DNA of 64,000 nt from Rugalucina vietnamica (lineage: Eukaryota; Mollusca; Bivalvia; Lucinida; Lucinidae). Shown one piece after another: positions 26,001 to 37,023 of the stretch. A program made the translations under genes and the position numbers. The notes beneath the pieces were generated by a model. The model had not been told where the DNA came from and did not search any database. It saw nothing but the letters and a program-made list of their open reading frames with translations. The DNA lies in contig OZ024875.1 of assembly GCA_964017185.1 (NCBI GenBank), forward strand, positions 33,365,456 through 33,429,455, in the 5' to 3' direction. Position 1 is the first letter of the stretch, and every line of letters begins with the position of its first letter.

Positions 26001-29000
26001 TCTGATTAAAGTCGTTAGTTTGTAGAGTTTTGTTGTTATCGTCGTCATTGTTGATGATGTTATTTGGTCTCTTTTGCCGTCACCTTTATAATTTTTGTGT
26101 TCTTAATCAATTAAGATGCATATTTGAAATGGCGCCAGGTACAAACTTACTTAAGGAATGGGTCATTGGGATTATTGATTCCACCAGCCATAAAGATGTC
26201 TGTAAAGTCCTGTCAAAAGAAATTGATTTGATGCAAGTCTGTCGAACCTTATACAAATTATATATTGATATATATTCAATGGTAACAAAGAAACAATTCG
26301 TTGAATAAACTGACAGGTGAAAATGCACTTCTTTGGGATATTCAAGGCAGTAGGCATTGGTCAATATTTTCAACTTTCTTGGTTGAGATATCATCATGTT
26401 ATAGTGATGAACTTTACACTTTTATACAATGAAATATTTCAGAACATGCATATTTCTATTAGCTATCAACTAACAGTGTCGCCCATGACCAGTAACTCGA
26501 GTTTCTCCCTTGATATTACAGTTGTCTCCCTCCTAGAGTTATTCAAGATGGCGACGTCACCGAAACTGTCCCCTCTGTTCAAGAACATCACTGTTTTCTG
26601 GCTTCCTCCTTCACTGGTAGATACAACCCCTACAACACAAAAGAGCTTTAGTCATATTATCAATCTTTCAATATGCATATACATGTTTAATATACCATTA
26701 TACAATTTCGCCTCAATTATGGGTGAAAGCCTTTGTATCATCAGTCCCCGATCTGTTACCTGCTGGCAACTGCTTTTCGTGCTTATGTAGCATTTGGGAT
26801 TGTCTCACGCTTTTTGACGTCTATTTTGCAAAGTTAGAGTACATTGTGCAACATACTGCATGCATAGTCATGATAGTGTTTAACCCAATCACGGTTGGAA
26901 GTCGTGTCCCTATAAAGCTGATATACAGACCTGAACCGGACAAAATAAAGTAGAAGCACATCGGTACATGTCCCTCTCTCACAATTACTCTCTTGGGGTC
27001 GTAACTGAAATGAATAAAAAGAATTATAGTCAAGCTTTCCAACTTTGCATTTGGCTTGTAGGCATACAACCGCAGATGTTTGCAAAGAAGCGGACGTGTT
27101 GGTTCCCATAGTTAGAAACTGCTTAGCTGTAAGAAATGTAAGTCAATAAAACAATAATACAAGTAATTATGGTAACAGTGCAGGATATAACCAATTTGGA
27201 TATTTTAATAAAGGGGCTTTATAAGCTTAAAGCTTTTCGTTCTAATCCTATACCTTGTCATTGTATGTATATATGTTTCGCATGTCAAATTTATACTGAG
27301 AATAAGTATGTTAAAGCTAATATTTAATAAGAAGAAGATTCGCATTAGATAATTTGGATACTATTAATTTTATTTCCATTTAAACAATAATAAAAAGGTG
27401 AGCTACCAAATTTTAACACTGGATTTGAAAAGGCTTGACATTTTCATCACTGAATTCTTATTTTGTTTGCTTTCTGTAGTGCAGGCGAGCAAAAGAAGTA
27501 TATTCGGCAAGGTGAGAGTGTAAAATGCAAGTTCATGTTTTGTTTCTCCCAACACTGGAACAATATCTACATTTCTACAGCTGTTTCGGCAAGTTGTTTA
27601 CCGAAGCGATTAGACACACTAGCAGTAAACTTCTGTTAAATATATTCCGCTACTCCAATATCTCGCAGACTTAATTAAAGCAACAGCTGTTACTTAAACT
27701 GACGTTAATTCAACGAGTCCGGCAAATAAATCACAGATAATCGCGTGCCGCATGAAGGAACCGTTGTTTTCTTATAACATATTTTGATTCAGAGAAATGT
27801 AAGCATTATTTAGATGGGCGCATCCTCATTTTATCATACTTAGATGCATAAAAGAACGTGGACAGGAATTACCGATTGTTTGAATTTTAACGACAAAAAA
27901 AAAAACAAATATTCTCAGCAATCATTTTTACTATTTTCGAGAAACAGTGTATTTTGTTATTTTCCTTCGGAATTGGCTCAAGAATGTCTCGTACAGATTT
28001 AATTTCTAAAATACAAAAGAAGGCTGAAATTATTAAGCCTGATTTAATTTGCGGGTCAAAGAAATTAAACGATTGGCTTAAGAATGCTACAGTTATAAAC
28101 GATTTGATAGACACGTTCAAATAATTAAGGAGTTTGAACTTGTGTCATGACGGATGGTTTTGATTTAGGCAACAACAGTTTTATTCAAATCTCAGACTAT
28201 CGCGTGTACTTCAAACAATGCTGAACTGGCAGTCTTGTTTCTGCTGACCCCAATTTGCTCGAATTGAGGTTTAACCAAGAACACTATTCTATTTGCTTAG
28301 AGAATTCATCAAAAAATTGAATAAAATTTAAAAATCACTCCTGACGCCCCTCAAAATGAAAGTGGTATCACCCAAATGATAATAAAGGGAGAATCCATTC
28401 GTAAATATGGGTTAATTCATTACCTTTCATACCATGATCGCTGAGCTATCAGCTTCTGCATATTGACAGGATACTCTGCTATGGACTTGTAGTTTCTTAA
28501 CGCTATCTGAATCTGTACAGATAGAGAAAAGATAAAATCAGTAAAAAGAAAACAGCAGATAAACAGATATTGTTTATTATTTTCGTAGCATCATGGAAAA
28601 ATTTTGATTGTTTTTTTCTTTCGCTGTTTGGACAATCGACGCACATACGAGCGTATTAGTCTTCTTGGGTATTTTTGTCTATTTTGAAGTCACGTGACTC
28701 TGATTTGTTGGGTTCCACATACACACGAAGGCTAGTTCCCGTACCATTATAACTTGTTTACTTGGCACTGTATGTGCAGTTTATTTACAAAAAGGTACAA
28801 GTAGGCAAAGATCAGGAAAAGCCTTTTTGAATGGTGCATATACTTTTTAAATAATGTATGAGTTCCCTAACACAAACTAAGATAGAATTCGGTTCCTTAA
28901 TCGATAGCGGTAGTTAATCCTTGTTCGCTTCTGTGCCGTTGTTCTGGTGTTGTTCTCAAATGCTCTTTTAATGTGATTTTCTACCCCAAGTGTGACCTAC

Positions 29001-32000
29001 TTAGGCAAACAATGTGGGAATAGTGATAAACCATTTTAAAACTAAAATGTGTGTTATAGACACTTCTTACATAATATTGTTCCTCTTCTGTTCTCTCTTT
29101 TGGCCTCTTCTTTAGAATACGAATTGCTTCTTGGGATACCTTCGCCTATAAACAACATCATGTCTATTTCAGACACCTTTTTGATGATCAAATAATTTTA
29201 AAAGCCAATATCACGTCGCATGTTTCAATTCTAAAATATAATTGAAAAGTTTCACTTCTGCCATTAAATGTTTACACCAAAAACCACTCTTCACAGTATT
29301 CTGCCTGTCAAGCGCATTATATGCTTTTTGTGGTATTCATTGACTTGGCTACATAATCTGATCCGCGCCTTGTTCTCTGGACAAATATGATGTCTCTTAT
29401 CCATTTTATTTGTCGATTCATTCCTTTTGATCAGATTTGTATTTATTTCACTGAGGTTACTGCTCTTTTTAACTTTTGTATTGTTCTGTTTTTTTTTTGT
29501 TTTTTTTTTTTTTTGTTTTTTTGTTTTGTTTTTTTTTTCATCCATTAGAAGTCATTAGCGTTTTGGTTGGGACTTTGGCTGTCCTTGTTCATTGTTTTAT
29601 CAGCATTACATATATTTGTTTCACAGTACGACTTTTTATCCCATTGTGTGGCATCAAACAAAATACAACGAACTGCGTCGGTACATGTCACACGAACGGC
29701 GTGTCCAATGCAGTATTGTTATGAACTAGCGTTACTTCAGGCAATAGAAGGTTGATGCACCCTGGGGTTTATTCTCATTACCTCTGTAACTGACTTATAC
29801 TGCGTGATGTCAAACTAGATATCACCTAGGTCAGTAACTAAGGTGATCATGTCTAGGGATGTCCTGTAGTTTTATCAACTTTGTGGCCTTTTAAGCTAAA
29901 AATATGTCATGTGAAAGGGGTGGTTCGGTGTTTTGGTGAATTGATTCACGTACCTCCTTAACTGCCTTGAATTGTGTAACATCAAACAAGAGATCAGCAG
30001 GGTCAGTAGCCGAGGTGATCATGTCTAGGGACGTGTTGTTATCAACCAGTACGTCGTTTATGCTGAAAATCAAATCTCGAATAATTGGTCGAATAATACC
30101 AGAAATGATAATCTGACGACTGAGACTGGTAGATGGAAAGTTCGCATACAACCATGTTATTTCAGGCTGTTTTCTTCCATATGTGAAGACGAAGGTGTTT
30201 TTTAAGAGTTTTCCCTACATGTAAGAAAGTCATTTTCAAATGAAAAGATAAAATGATAATTCATATATGATATTTCATATAAATTACGTACAAATATTCC
30301 TCTATTACAATGTTTCAATAATATTCTTATTATATGCTCTCTTATACCATAAACGAAAACTGACAGAAACTCGGTTGGAGCTGGTATTTTGAGAGCTTTA
30401 GGACAGTAGGCAAGAATGTTTTTATGTCTATTAAACTTAAATGCTTGTAACTTTAATGTTTCAAAATACATATAGAGTCTTCCATGAGCCGTTATTTTAT
30501 TAGATATCGACAGTCTTTGGGGTGGGGGTGGGGGGTGATATCAAATTGCAGCTACGTACGCTACTGAGTGAATTCTCCATGCCCTCAATAAAAGTATCAA
30601 GAACTTGGCGATCTTTTTGAACCTATTTCTTCGCCTTAACTGAAAACATAAAAGACAATAATGTTAAAATGTGTGCAGCCCACCTAGACTAAGCCTACAG
30701 CACCACTCATATACATACACACAGAACTGGACAGTTTAGATTTTTCAACATAACACCATATAACTCAGTTTTATGACAACACCTAGTTCAGTAACACAGC
30801 TCTTCATCATTTTAAATATTCTAAGAGATACAAAATAAAAGTAGTGTGTGACCCTTTATTATGAAGTCAAAATTAAAATCTTTTCAGACTTTTACTTTTG
30901 TTTACCCTTCTAGACGGGTCACAAATGTATGGAAAATAGTGATGGTTTGTCTTCTAACCCCTTAGATTCAAATATTAAAGTTGATGGTGATATGAATATT
31001 AAACACCTACAGTAGTTGTTGAAACAATGACTGCGAATCAATGTAAATTAATTTGTCACATTTAGATAAATAAATTAACTAGCAGACCGGTGGTTTGTTG
31101 GGGTTCTTTGACTATTTAGGGAATGTATAAACCAGCTTTGAAAAGGAAAGACGAAGTCTTAAACACCTTATCTAACTGTATCTGCATTTTCATATTTAGC
31201 TATAAGCTACTTTTAAAGGATCTCAGTTTTATTTTTATTATTAATCAGTATTGAAACAGTCATGAGACAATTTACCTTTCTACGTCTAAGTTTTCTTCGG
31301 AACACGTTCATGGATTCCACAGCTGTCTCTTCAGATGATTTGACTTTACCGAGACCTATACCTGGTAGCGGCTTCATGTTGCCTGGCCTTTTGAACAAAT
31401 CCATCACTTTTGACGCTTTCTGCTTCTGATCATCCGAAAAATCTTCCGAATCTGACGTCACAGCCGGCGTTTCTTTTGATGTGTTTATAGGAAGCGGTGC
31501 AAGCTTTTGCTTAGACTCGGATGCATGGCTGTCTGATGAGATCAGGGACATATTCGATTTACGTTTAGCAGCAACTAGCATCACGCGCGTTGCTATGCTC
31601 CCGCGTTTTCTCATTCCATATGTGGCTTCCATGATGGCGGCTTCGCCAGATTCGCTATTCATGCTGTCTTTTCTGGATAATCGTCTTTGTGGACCTCCCA
31701 TTTGGGCCAATGTTTGTATCATTTGTAATTTTCGAATTTCCGCATCTGTCAAGATGGGATCAATGGGAGTAACACTAGAAGTACGCCTAGTTTTAAAACT
31801 ATTTTTCTTTGACAATGTGTGTCTACTTGATGGGACGGATTCGGCCTCGGTCTCATTTCCAGTTTCTGTGTCAGTAAACACGTTATCGACGTCTTTATCC
31901 GGAGACTGTCGGCGCTTATGGACAGCCAATATACAGGGGAGTTTCTCCAATTCGCCACGCAGCACGTTCAACATCGACTGCCGCCTCGTTCTGTTACCTT

Positions 32001-32346
32001 TACTTGGGGATTCCCTGTCGTCTGGTGTTGGAACTCCCGAGTTGCGGCCTGACAGCTCTGCGGACTCTCGTCTGCTGGAATTCAAAATTGAATTTCTCCT
32101 GGATGTTGATATCGAACTTTTTCTTTTAGGGGAAGCTATAACGGGACTCACAGATTTAGCGCCGTTTGTCCGTTGTTTGCCGCGACTTCGACTGCGCGTT
32201 CCTTCGGATCGTGATGTTGGCAGACTACCCCGTCTTGCTTGAACCACGGACTGCCGACGAATTGGTCTGTCTGTTAGACTGATAAGTTCACCAACGGTAC
32301 TTGGTTCCCTTAGAAACTCCAAATCTAACTTCTCTTTAGTGGCCAT
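20052..32346 (-). CDS. Cyclic nucleotide-binding domain protein, CNBD2-like, 17 exons
   Basis: Exons, all phase-consistent: 32346-31276, 30639-30560, 30062-29954, 29145-29071, 28512-28424, 27004-26931, 26629-26475, 26209-26151, 25878-25801, 25527-25467, 25214-25127, 24558-24380, 23246-23070, 22706-22679, 21573-21326, 20627-20493 and 20225-20052, giving 959 codons plus TAA. Residues 1-357 (exon 1) are Ser/Arg-rich and probably disordered. About 358-475 hold a conserved stretch (RNYKSIAEYPVNMQKLIAQ). A first cNMP fold spans about 475-571: VIVREGHVPMCFYFILSG, then GDSFGDVAILNNSRRETTV with the phosphate-site arginine. A second fold is split by a linker of about 130 residues (SEWIFIIRSGSASIL; later GQTFGLAEMLFEGQPNFSL) and lacks that arginine, so it may not bind nucleotide. 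Vertebrate CNBD2 acts in sperm. Function here is inferred only from the family. Confidence 0.9.
20792..21143 (-). mobile_element. Repeat B, fragment in the CNBD2-like gene intron 15
   Basis: On the minus strand it runs from the CTGCAGAAGCTGAGG block to the terminal GCCTACTTGTACCTTTT, as in the short form of repeat B. The 5' side is truncated. Confidence 0.88.
21752..22395 (-). mobile_element. Repeat B, near-complete 3' module in intron 14
   Basis: It covers all blocks from TCAGACTCTATGATGGCCCC to the GCCTACTTGTACCTTTT end. It lies only about 600 bp from the shorter copy at 20792-21143 in the same orientation. Confidence 0.9.
23352..24105. mobile_element. Large foldback element (arms about 305 bp, loop about 135 bp)
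   Basis: The left arm starts CTTAAGGGGATGCCAATTGT and runs to about 23660. The right arm runs from about 23795 to ACAATTGGCATCCCCTTAAG near 24105 and is its inverted copy with modest divergence. Both arms keep the block TGCCAGACGGATGACAATGG-like, GCTGATAAGCGTGCTGCTGA and GAGCCCTCTAGAGCTGAG. The whole lies in the intron between exons 12 and 13 of the CNBD2-like gene. It has no transposase. Confidence 0.88.
24583..24875 (+). mobile_element. Repeat B, short form next to CNBD2-like exon 12
   Basis: It begins GTGAACCACTGCAGACGCTG and ends near CCCACCTCGGTTTTTGG. Its left end lies about 25 bp upstream (in gene sense) of the acceptor of the exon starting at 24558, inside the branch-point region. 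Confidence 0.87.
26295..26395 (-). pseudogene. Probable relic of CNBD2-like exon 9
   Basis: On the minus strand, GAATATCCCAAAGAAGTGCA then TTTTCACCTG resembles the exon-9 core AAAATCCCAAGAAGTGCATA then TTCAGCTTC. The peptide NIPKKCIF compares with ENPKKCIF. It lies between exons 7 and 8 and has no intact splice pair, so it is a decayed duplicate or a chance match of about 25 bp. Confidence 0.45.
28300..28425. repeat. Dispersed repeat F, copy 2
   Basis: Contains AAATTTAAAAATCACTCCTG, AAAATGAAAGTGG and GGGAGAATCCATTCG, as in the copy at 49450-49655. It ends ATATGGGTTAA about 5-10 bp from the donor of CNBD2-like exon 5 (exon end 28424). Confidence 0.72.
28791..28822 (-). mobile_element. Terminal scrap of repeat B
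   Basis: AAAAGGTACAAGTAGGCAAA followed by GATCAGGAAAAG is the extreme end of repeat B only, in an intron of the CNBD2-like gene. Confidence 0.7.
29489..29540. repeat. T-rich low-complexity tract
   Basis: Runs of T interrupted by single G residues, in intron 3 of the CNBD2-like gene. Confidence 0.9.
29785..29866 (-). pseudogene. Decayed duplicate of CNBD2-like exon 3
   Basis: On the minus strand the stretch reads like TSLDMIT, then LVTDLGDI, a stop, and FDITQYKSVTE, followed by GTAATG. The real exon 3 (30062-29954) has TSLDMITSATDPADLLFDVT, QFKAVKE and then GTACGT. ACATGATCACCT is identical in both. The copy keeps a donor-like GT but has an in-frame TAG and no matching acceptor. Confidence 0.8.
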
Positions 32347-33810
32347 CTTATTTCAAACTAGTGTTTCAGAAATAAAGTTTAATCCGTTATCTGGCAGCTG
32401 TTTAATTCCAAATAAAACAAAAGATGTTTTTGGTTGTTTTCTTTCTGTTTTTCCTCTTCATTGTGTAACTTCAAATATCAAATAGAATAGGCAATGAGAT
32501 TATCGTGTTCGATTTCTGTGAATTAAGTTTAACCTTATGAGGTTAATCAAATGTCGCCGAGTAAGTGGTTATGAACAAAATACATATGTTAGTATTATCA
32601 GTTAATCCTTTTAACAATTAAGCGATTAAAGCCGGATCTGTATATATAACTAAAATGGTAAGAGTGAACTTAGTACTTTGATCAACAACAGATCAATTTT
32701 AATTGAATGCATTCATTGCTCTGATTTAATCTTTTTAATTTTCAAAAATAATTGTGATAATCGCCTGCTATCTTTTCCTTTCCATAAAAGTACAGCTAAG
32801 CAGAGGGTTCATTTCCTTCTTTGTCAAGACATATTAATTACGTAATAAGCGTTGATTATATTGTCAATATTTTGTGGGTATACCTTAATTGTTAATGAAA
32901 CTCCTGTGCAAGTTAATTATAACAATGACTATTGCATGTTCTCAAGATATTGGCGCTGTAATACGGTTACTAGAAGACAAAAAGCCAGTCGGTGCTGTGT
33001 AATTATTGTAAATATGCTTTGACCGTGCCCCACGTGACCTCACGTGATAACGTTTTTAAAACACTAGGAAAGGAGTGCCTGATTGCTTAAGACATTGGTC
33101 TGTGACTTATGATTGGTCTAGGTCTCTAATGTCAAAATTTTCTCCATCAGTTTTCAGTAAGTAACGTTATATATATTTTTAAATACTTGTACTCAGATAG
33201 TTATTCAAGATCTTTTCCCATAGGGCTAAGACATTATATTTTACTATCAGAGAGGAAAGAATTTTTGTGAAGATATTTTTCATAACTTAATACATATAAC
33301 TATAAGCATATGTATTTAGTGGACTGATGCCTGTCTATTGTGATTGCCGTCGGTGGTGCTGAAAACGTTGATAGCAGAGAGTACTGTAACACCAGAGACT
33401 CTATGCACAGTGTAATTAGACACGTATACACAGAAGTTTACACGAGGTGTCATTTCATAACAAGCCTTCGGCACGTTTGATAAACATTAGACTGGCTACA
33501 GTCTGAAACATGCTTATGTTTAAAAATGTGTATATTATGATAATTATTATATATATGTTCATCTCTAGTAAAATTATTTCTTTCTATCAATAAATTCTAC
33601 CTTCCTCTGATCCAATGTTTCAGACCTTAAAACTAAGCCATCAGAACAAGACTTGCTTCTAATGTTAAGTGAAGTTTTAAGGACTGAAGCCAGTCTAGAT
33701 AAACATGTGAAATGGAAGCATAAACACTTTTCACCACTTTTCGTCAAACTCAGTCATCAGAAGATTTCAATCATCCTCCTGGTCTGTCCCATTCCTATTT
33801 TTAGCTAACC
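32347..33810. other. Upstream region of the CNBD2-like gene, divergent from ACP7-like gene
   Basis: This is the start of the 3.1-kb interval between two divergently transcribed genes, so it must hold at least the CNBD2-like promoter. No TATA box, CpG-rich block or other signal could be assigned. No coding sequence seen. Confidence 0.4.
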
Positions 33811-33811
33811 C

Positions 33812-34484
33812 CAGTAGCGGATTAGAGGGGGTCATTGGACTCGCTCGAACCCCCCTATGGGCAAATTTATTTAAATTCCATGTGAACATTTATGAAAATC
33901 AGGTAAAATATAGAAATCGAAATTCCCTTGGAGGATTTTCAAGTGTGATTGGATAGCCTCCCTTGGAAGAATACATTGGTGCAACGTATTAGCGGCTTCT
34001 TGAGTGCTTGTAATATGCATTTCGAACTCGAAACTTTGTGAATCGAGTAAGTGTAGAGTATATAGCGCAGTAAACCACCCTTAGTGGATGAACATACTTT
34101 TCCACCGACGGGGTTTCTGTGGCTTGGCTCGGCTGTTCGTTACATTTGGTGGTGGGATGATGACAACTGCCAGACCGGGCTTGCCTTACCCATATAGTCC
34201 CAATGCCAAGACTCGGGACGTGTCTTCTCGGAGGGGGAAGTAATGTGACGGGATAGCCTCCCTTGGAAGAATACGTTGGTGCAACGTATTAGCGGCTTCT
34301 TAAGTGCTTGTAATATGCAAATTGCAAACTCGAAACTTTGTGAATCGAGTAAGTGTAGAGTATATAGCGTAGTAAACCATCCTTGGTGGATTAGCATGCT
34401 TTTCTACCGACGGGGTTTGCTGTGGCTCGGTTCGGCCGTTCGTTACACAAGAATCACCTTCCAGAAATCCTGGATCCGCCCCAG
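33812..34484. mobile_element. hAT-like MITE interrupted by a miniature LTR element
   Basis: The outer ends CAGTAGCGGATTAGAGG (33812) and CCTGGATCCGCCCCAG (34484) form diverged terminal inverted repeats of the CAGTGGCGGATCCAGG class, common in hAT-derived MITEs. Removing the LTR element at 33944-34447 plus one CAAG rejoins a MITE body of about 165 bp. Confidence 0.6.
33944..34447. mobile_element. Terminal-repeat retrotransposon in miniature (TRIM-type LTR element)
   Basis: Two direct repeats, 33944-34144 (201 bp) and 34244-34447 (204 bp), each begin TGTGA and end CGTTACA. They share GGATAGCCTCCCTTGGAAGA, GCAACGTATTAGCGGCTTCT and ACCGACGGGGTTT. The 99-bp interior starts TTTGGTGGTGGGATGATGAC, a TGG-type primer-binding site two bases after the LTR, and ends with the purine tract GGAGGGGGAAG. 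CAAG flanks both sides (33940-33943 and 34448-34451) as a 4-bp target duplication. No gag or pol is present. Confidence 0.9.
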
Positions 34485-35427
34485 AACCCTCAGTCTGTCT
34501 AACCCTAATACTTTGATGCGTAATCCTGAAACTATATCAACCCTAGTTAGCCTCAAATCTAGTTCACCCATCTCGTTTCCTTGTGACTTCCCAACGGGCC
34601 CAGAATCCCATTCCCAATTGCCCCCGCCTCACCATGGTCCCCAGTCCATGTTGCAACCTACCCCTTACTATAATACTTCCTTCCCGTTCCTCATAACCTT
34701 ACTCCCCGTTCCCTATACGCTTCGACTCCCGGTCACATGGGGTTCTCCATTCCCTCGACCCAAACAGAGCCCTCGGTACCTGGGAACACTCCGGTCCCTA
34801 GGTGCCCAGGGTAGCCCGATCAACCACCCCTGTGTGATCCTTTCCCAACAAACCGCATCAGACTCCACAAGACAAGACAAGATTTATTTATTTTGAGTCG
34901 GCAAGATAATAACATTTAGATAAGCTGGTTTGCCTTCACTCCGCGCCAATTCGGTTCCTCATTCCACTTTCGTGAGGATGTATTACGAAACACTGATGGG
35001 AACATCCCGTCTACATAGCAGGCTCCATGGAACTTTAATACCGACTGGTCCCTATGAGACTCTCTTAGAAACCTATGCCATTCCTGGCTTTGTGTATGAC
35101 ATAGTGTCGTGCATAACTTCCCAAGCGGTTTGATCGAGATGTCCTGGAACCATTTGGATGTGCTTTCACAGAAAACGGCTTGCTTCTGAATTTACCAAAC
35201 AACATTTGCCAATTTGACAGATCACTTCCGGTTGTCAAATTATGGGGGCACCTGTCAATTTCCACTTAATTTTCGCTTACAAATGAGCGCACAACGCTGT
35301 TTTCTGCCTTTATACATGCCATAACAGTAGGAATGAATCTTCTTCTCTCAAATAGCAGGGAGGATAACTGATTTACGGATATTTAAAGTAGCTGCTGCTT
35401 GTGAAATGTGACACCAAAACACTGACA
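34485..35427. other. 5' flank of the ACP7-like gene: no gene seen
   Basis: The stretch 34490-34860 is unusually C-rich on the plus strand for this locus, with short low-complexity CCC runs. Near 34865 an ACAAGACAAGACAAGATTTA block resembles a SINE tail. The promoter of the ACP7-like gene should lie here but cannot be pinpointed. Confidence 0.4.
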
Positions 35428-37023
35428 ATGATTTATCCACAAATATTTGTGTTGATTTCTGTATTCATTTCACGAATCCAGACTGCAAGTATACATGTAA
35501 ATGAAAGTGCTGTCAATGGACTAGAACCCCAGCAAATACACATAAGCTTTGGTGACACAGCAACTTCTGTAAATGTGATGTGGGCTACGCTATTACATGA
35601 TAAATCAGTTGTTACGTATCACACAGGAAATTTGCGTGAAGCAAAGGAAACAAGTGGGGACACATTAAAGTTGGTAAAAGACAATAACTCTGGTGCTCAA
35701 TATATACACAAAGTTACTTTAAAATATTTGATCCCTGGTCAGAAATACTACTACCAGGTACATGGCGAATCAGATGATACACTGAGTGCTCAGTTCAGCT
35801 TTACTGTTCCTAATGAACAATGGGGAAATAAGCATACCTATATGGTTTATGGAGATCTTGGCACAAGCTCAAAATCCATCCAGTTTTTACTACAAGAGGC
35901 TTTAAACAGACTAGACAAACCTGACAAATATGAGGCGGTATTTCATCTAGGAAATATTGCCTATGATCTTGACAGAGGAGAGGGTCAGATAGGAGACCAG
36001 TTTCTCAAAACAATAGAAAAAGTGGCAGCAAGAATTCCATACATGACAGCACCTGGTGATCGAGAAAGATTCAACCATTTCATACACTATGCATATCGCT
36101 TTTCTATGCCTAATCTACCATGGCCAATGCCGACAAATAATCTGTGGTACAGTTTTGACATGGGGCTCATACATTTTGTCATATATTCTTCTGAAGTATT
36201 TTTCACTGGTGATGACAGTGCAGTTGAATCAATGATTGTCTGGTTGAAGAATGACTTAGATAAAGCAAATATGCAGAGATCTGCTAGGCCCTGGATCATA
36301 GCTATGGGCCACCGACCTATGTACTGTTCCATTGATGATGCAAATGAGGATTGTGCAAAGAAAAATTCACTTGTTCGGACTTACCTTGAAGAACTATTTA
36401 ATGCAGAAGGTGTGGATTTAATTATTGCTGGACATTACCATCATTACGAAAGGACATGGCCTGTGTATAAAGATCACGCTCTTCAGTATAACTACAAAGA
36501 TCCCATGGCTCCGGTTCATTTGACTATCGGTAGCCTTGGTTCTGTTTACAGAGCAGAATCCAGTTCAAACGTTGGTGATCAGTGGTCGGCTTTCCTCTTA
36601 TCAGAGGCAAACAAAGAAGCTTTTGGTAAATTAGAAGTTTACAATGCTACTCATCTGCACTGGGAGGTGAGGGAATGTAAAAGTGATGATTTAATTGACA
36701 ATATTTGGATAATTCAGCCGTTTCACAGACCATTCATTCAGGCGCGTGTTGCATTACCCAATCCTTTGGGAGAATATGGTGAGAGATGGCTGCAAGAAGA
36801 CAGTCAACCTTTGGGATTAGAATCATTCCTTGGTCTGAGTGGACATCATTACGGTGATGACTATCAGACAAAATTTACTGTGCTCGTTTTTGTGTTTATT
36901 TTATGTGTACTGGGTTTGATGGCCCGAAACAAAGTGCTAATGCTTTTCAGGGTTTGTTGTTTTAAACAAGAACCTTGCAAGAAAATGGGCAGCTTATCGA
37001 CAAATTCATCCCATTCTGTATAA
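35428..37023 (+). CDS. Acid phosphatase type 7-like protein (purple acid phosphatase family), single exon, altered metal site
   Basis: The start ATG at 35428 gives 531 residues opening with a signal peptide (IYPQIFVLISVFISRIQTAS). The frame extends nine codons further without an ATG. A fibronectin-like N-terminal domain (IHISFGDTATSVNVMW) precedes a metallophosphatase domain. Family motifs in order: YGDLG (D143) kept; HLGNIAYD where GD is expected (N176); PGDRERF where GNHE is expected (D211, R212); MGHRPMYCS (H295) kept; AGHYHHYERTWP (H336, H338) kept. A hydrophobic segment near the C-terminus (FTVLVFVFILCVLGLMA) with a short basic tail suggests a type I membrane anchor. Family members hydrolyse phosphomonoesters at a two-metal site. 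With the bridging aspartate and the GNHE motif both changed, activity is doubtful. The gene has no introns, unlike its neighbours, suggesting a retrocopy. Confidence 0.9.
   Translation: MIYPQIFVLISVFISRIQTASIHVNESAVNGLEPQQIHISFGDTATSVNVMWATLLHDKSVVTYHTGNLREAKETSGDTLKLVKDNNSGAQYIHKVTLKYLIPGQKYYYQVHGESDDTLSAQFSFTVPNEQWGNKHTYMVYGDLGTSSKSIQFLLQEALNRLDKPDKYEAVFHLGNIAYDLDRGEGQIGDQFLKTIEKVAARIPYMTAPGDRERFNHFIHYAYRFSMPNLPWPMPTNNLWYSFDMGLIHFVIYSSEVFFTGDDSAVESMIVWLKNDLDKANMQRSARPWIIAMGHRPMYCSIDDANEDCAKKNSLVRTYLEELFNAEGVDLIIAGHYHHYERTWPVYKDHALQYNYKDPMAPVHLTIGSLGSVYRAESSSNVGDQWSAFLLSEANKEAFGKLEVYNATHLHWEVRECKSDDLIDNIWIIQPFHRPFIQARVALPNPLGEYGERWLQEDSQPLGLESFLGLSGHHYGDDYQTKFTVLVFVFILCVLGLMARNKVLMLFRVCCFKQEPCKKMGSLSTNSSHSV

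Noticed and set aside
26865-26905. TTTAACCCAATCACGGTTG shared with the retrotransposon tail at 63053, suggesting an RT relic
   Set aside because: Only about 20-40 bp match next to an exon of the CNBD2-like gene; too short to call an element.
31481-32242. 253-codon plus-strand frame opposite CNBD2-like exon 1
   Set aside because: It is a mirror of the Ser/Arg-rich coding exon on the minus strand, which has the better start and splice context.
34276-34896. 206-codon frame overlapping the miniature LTR element
   Set aside because: It crosses the LTR boundary and a C-rich low-complexity stretch, with no domain.
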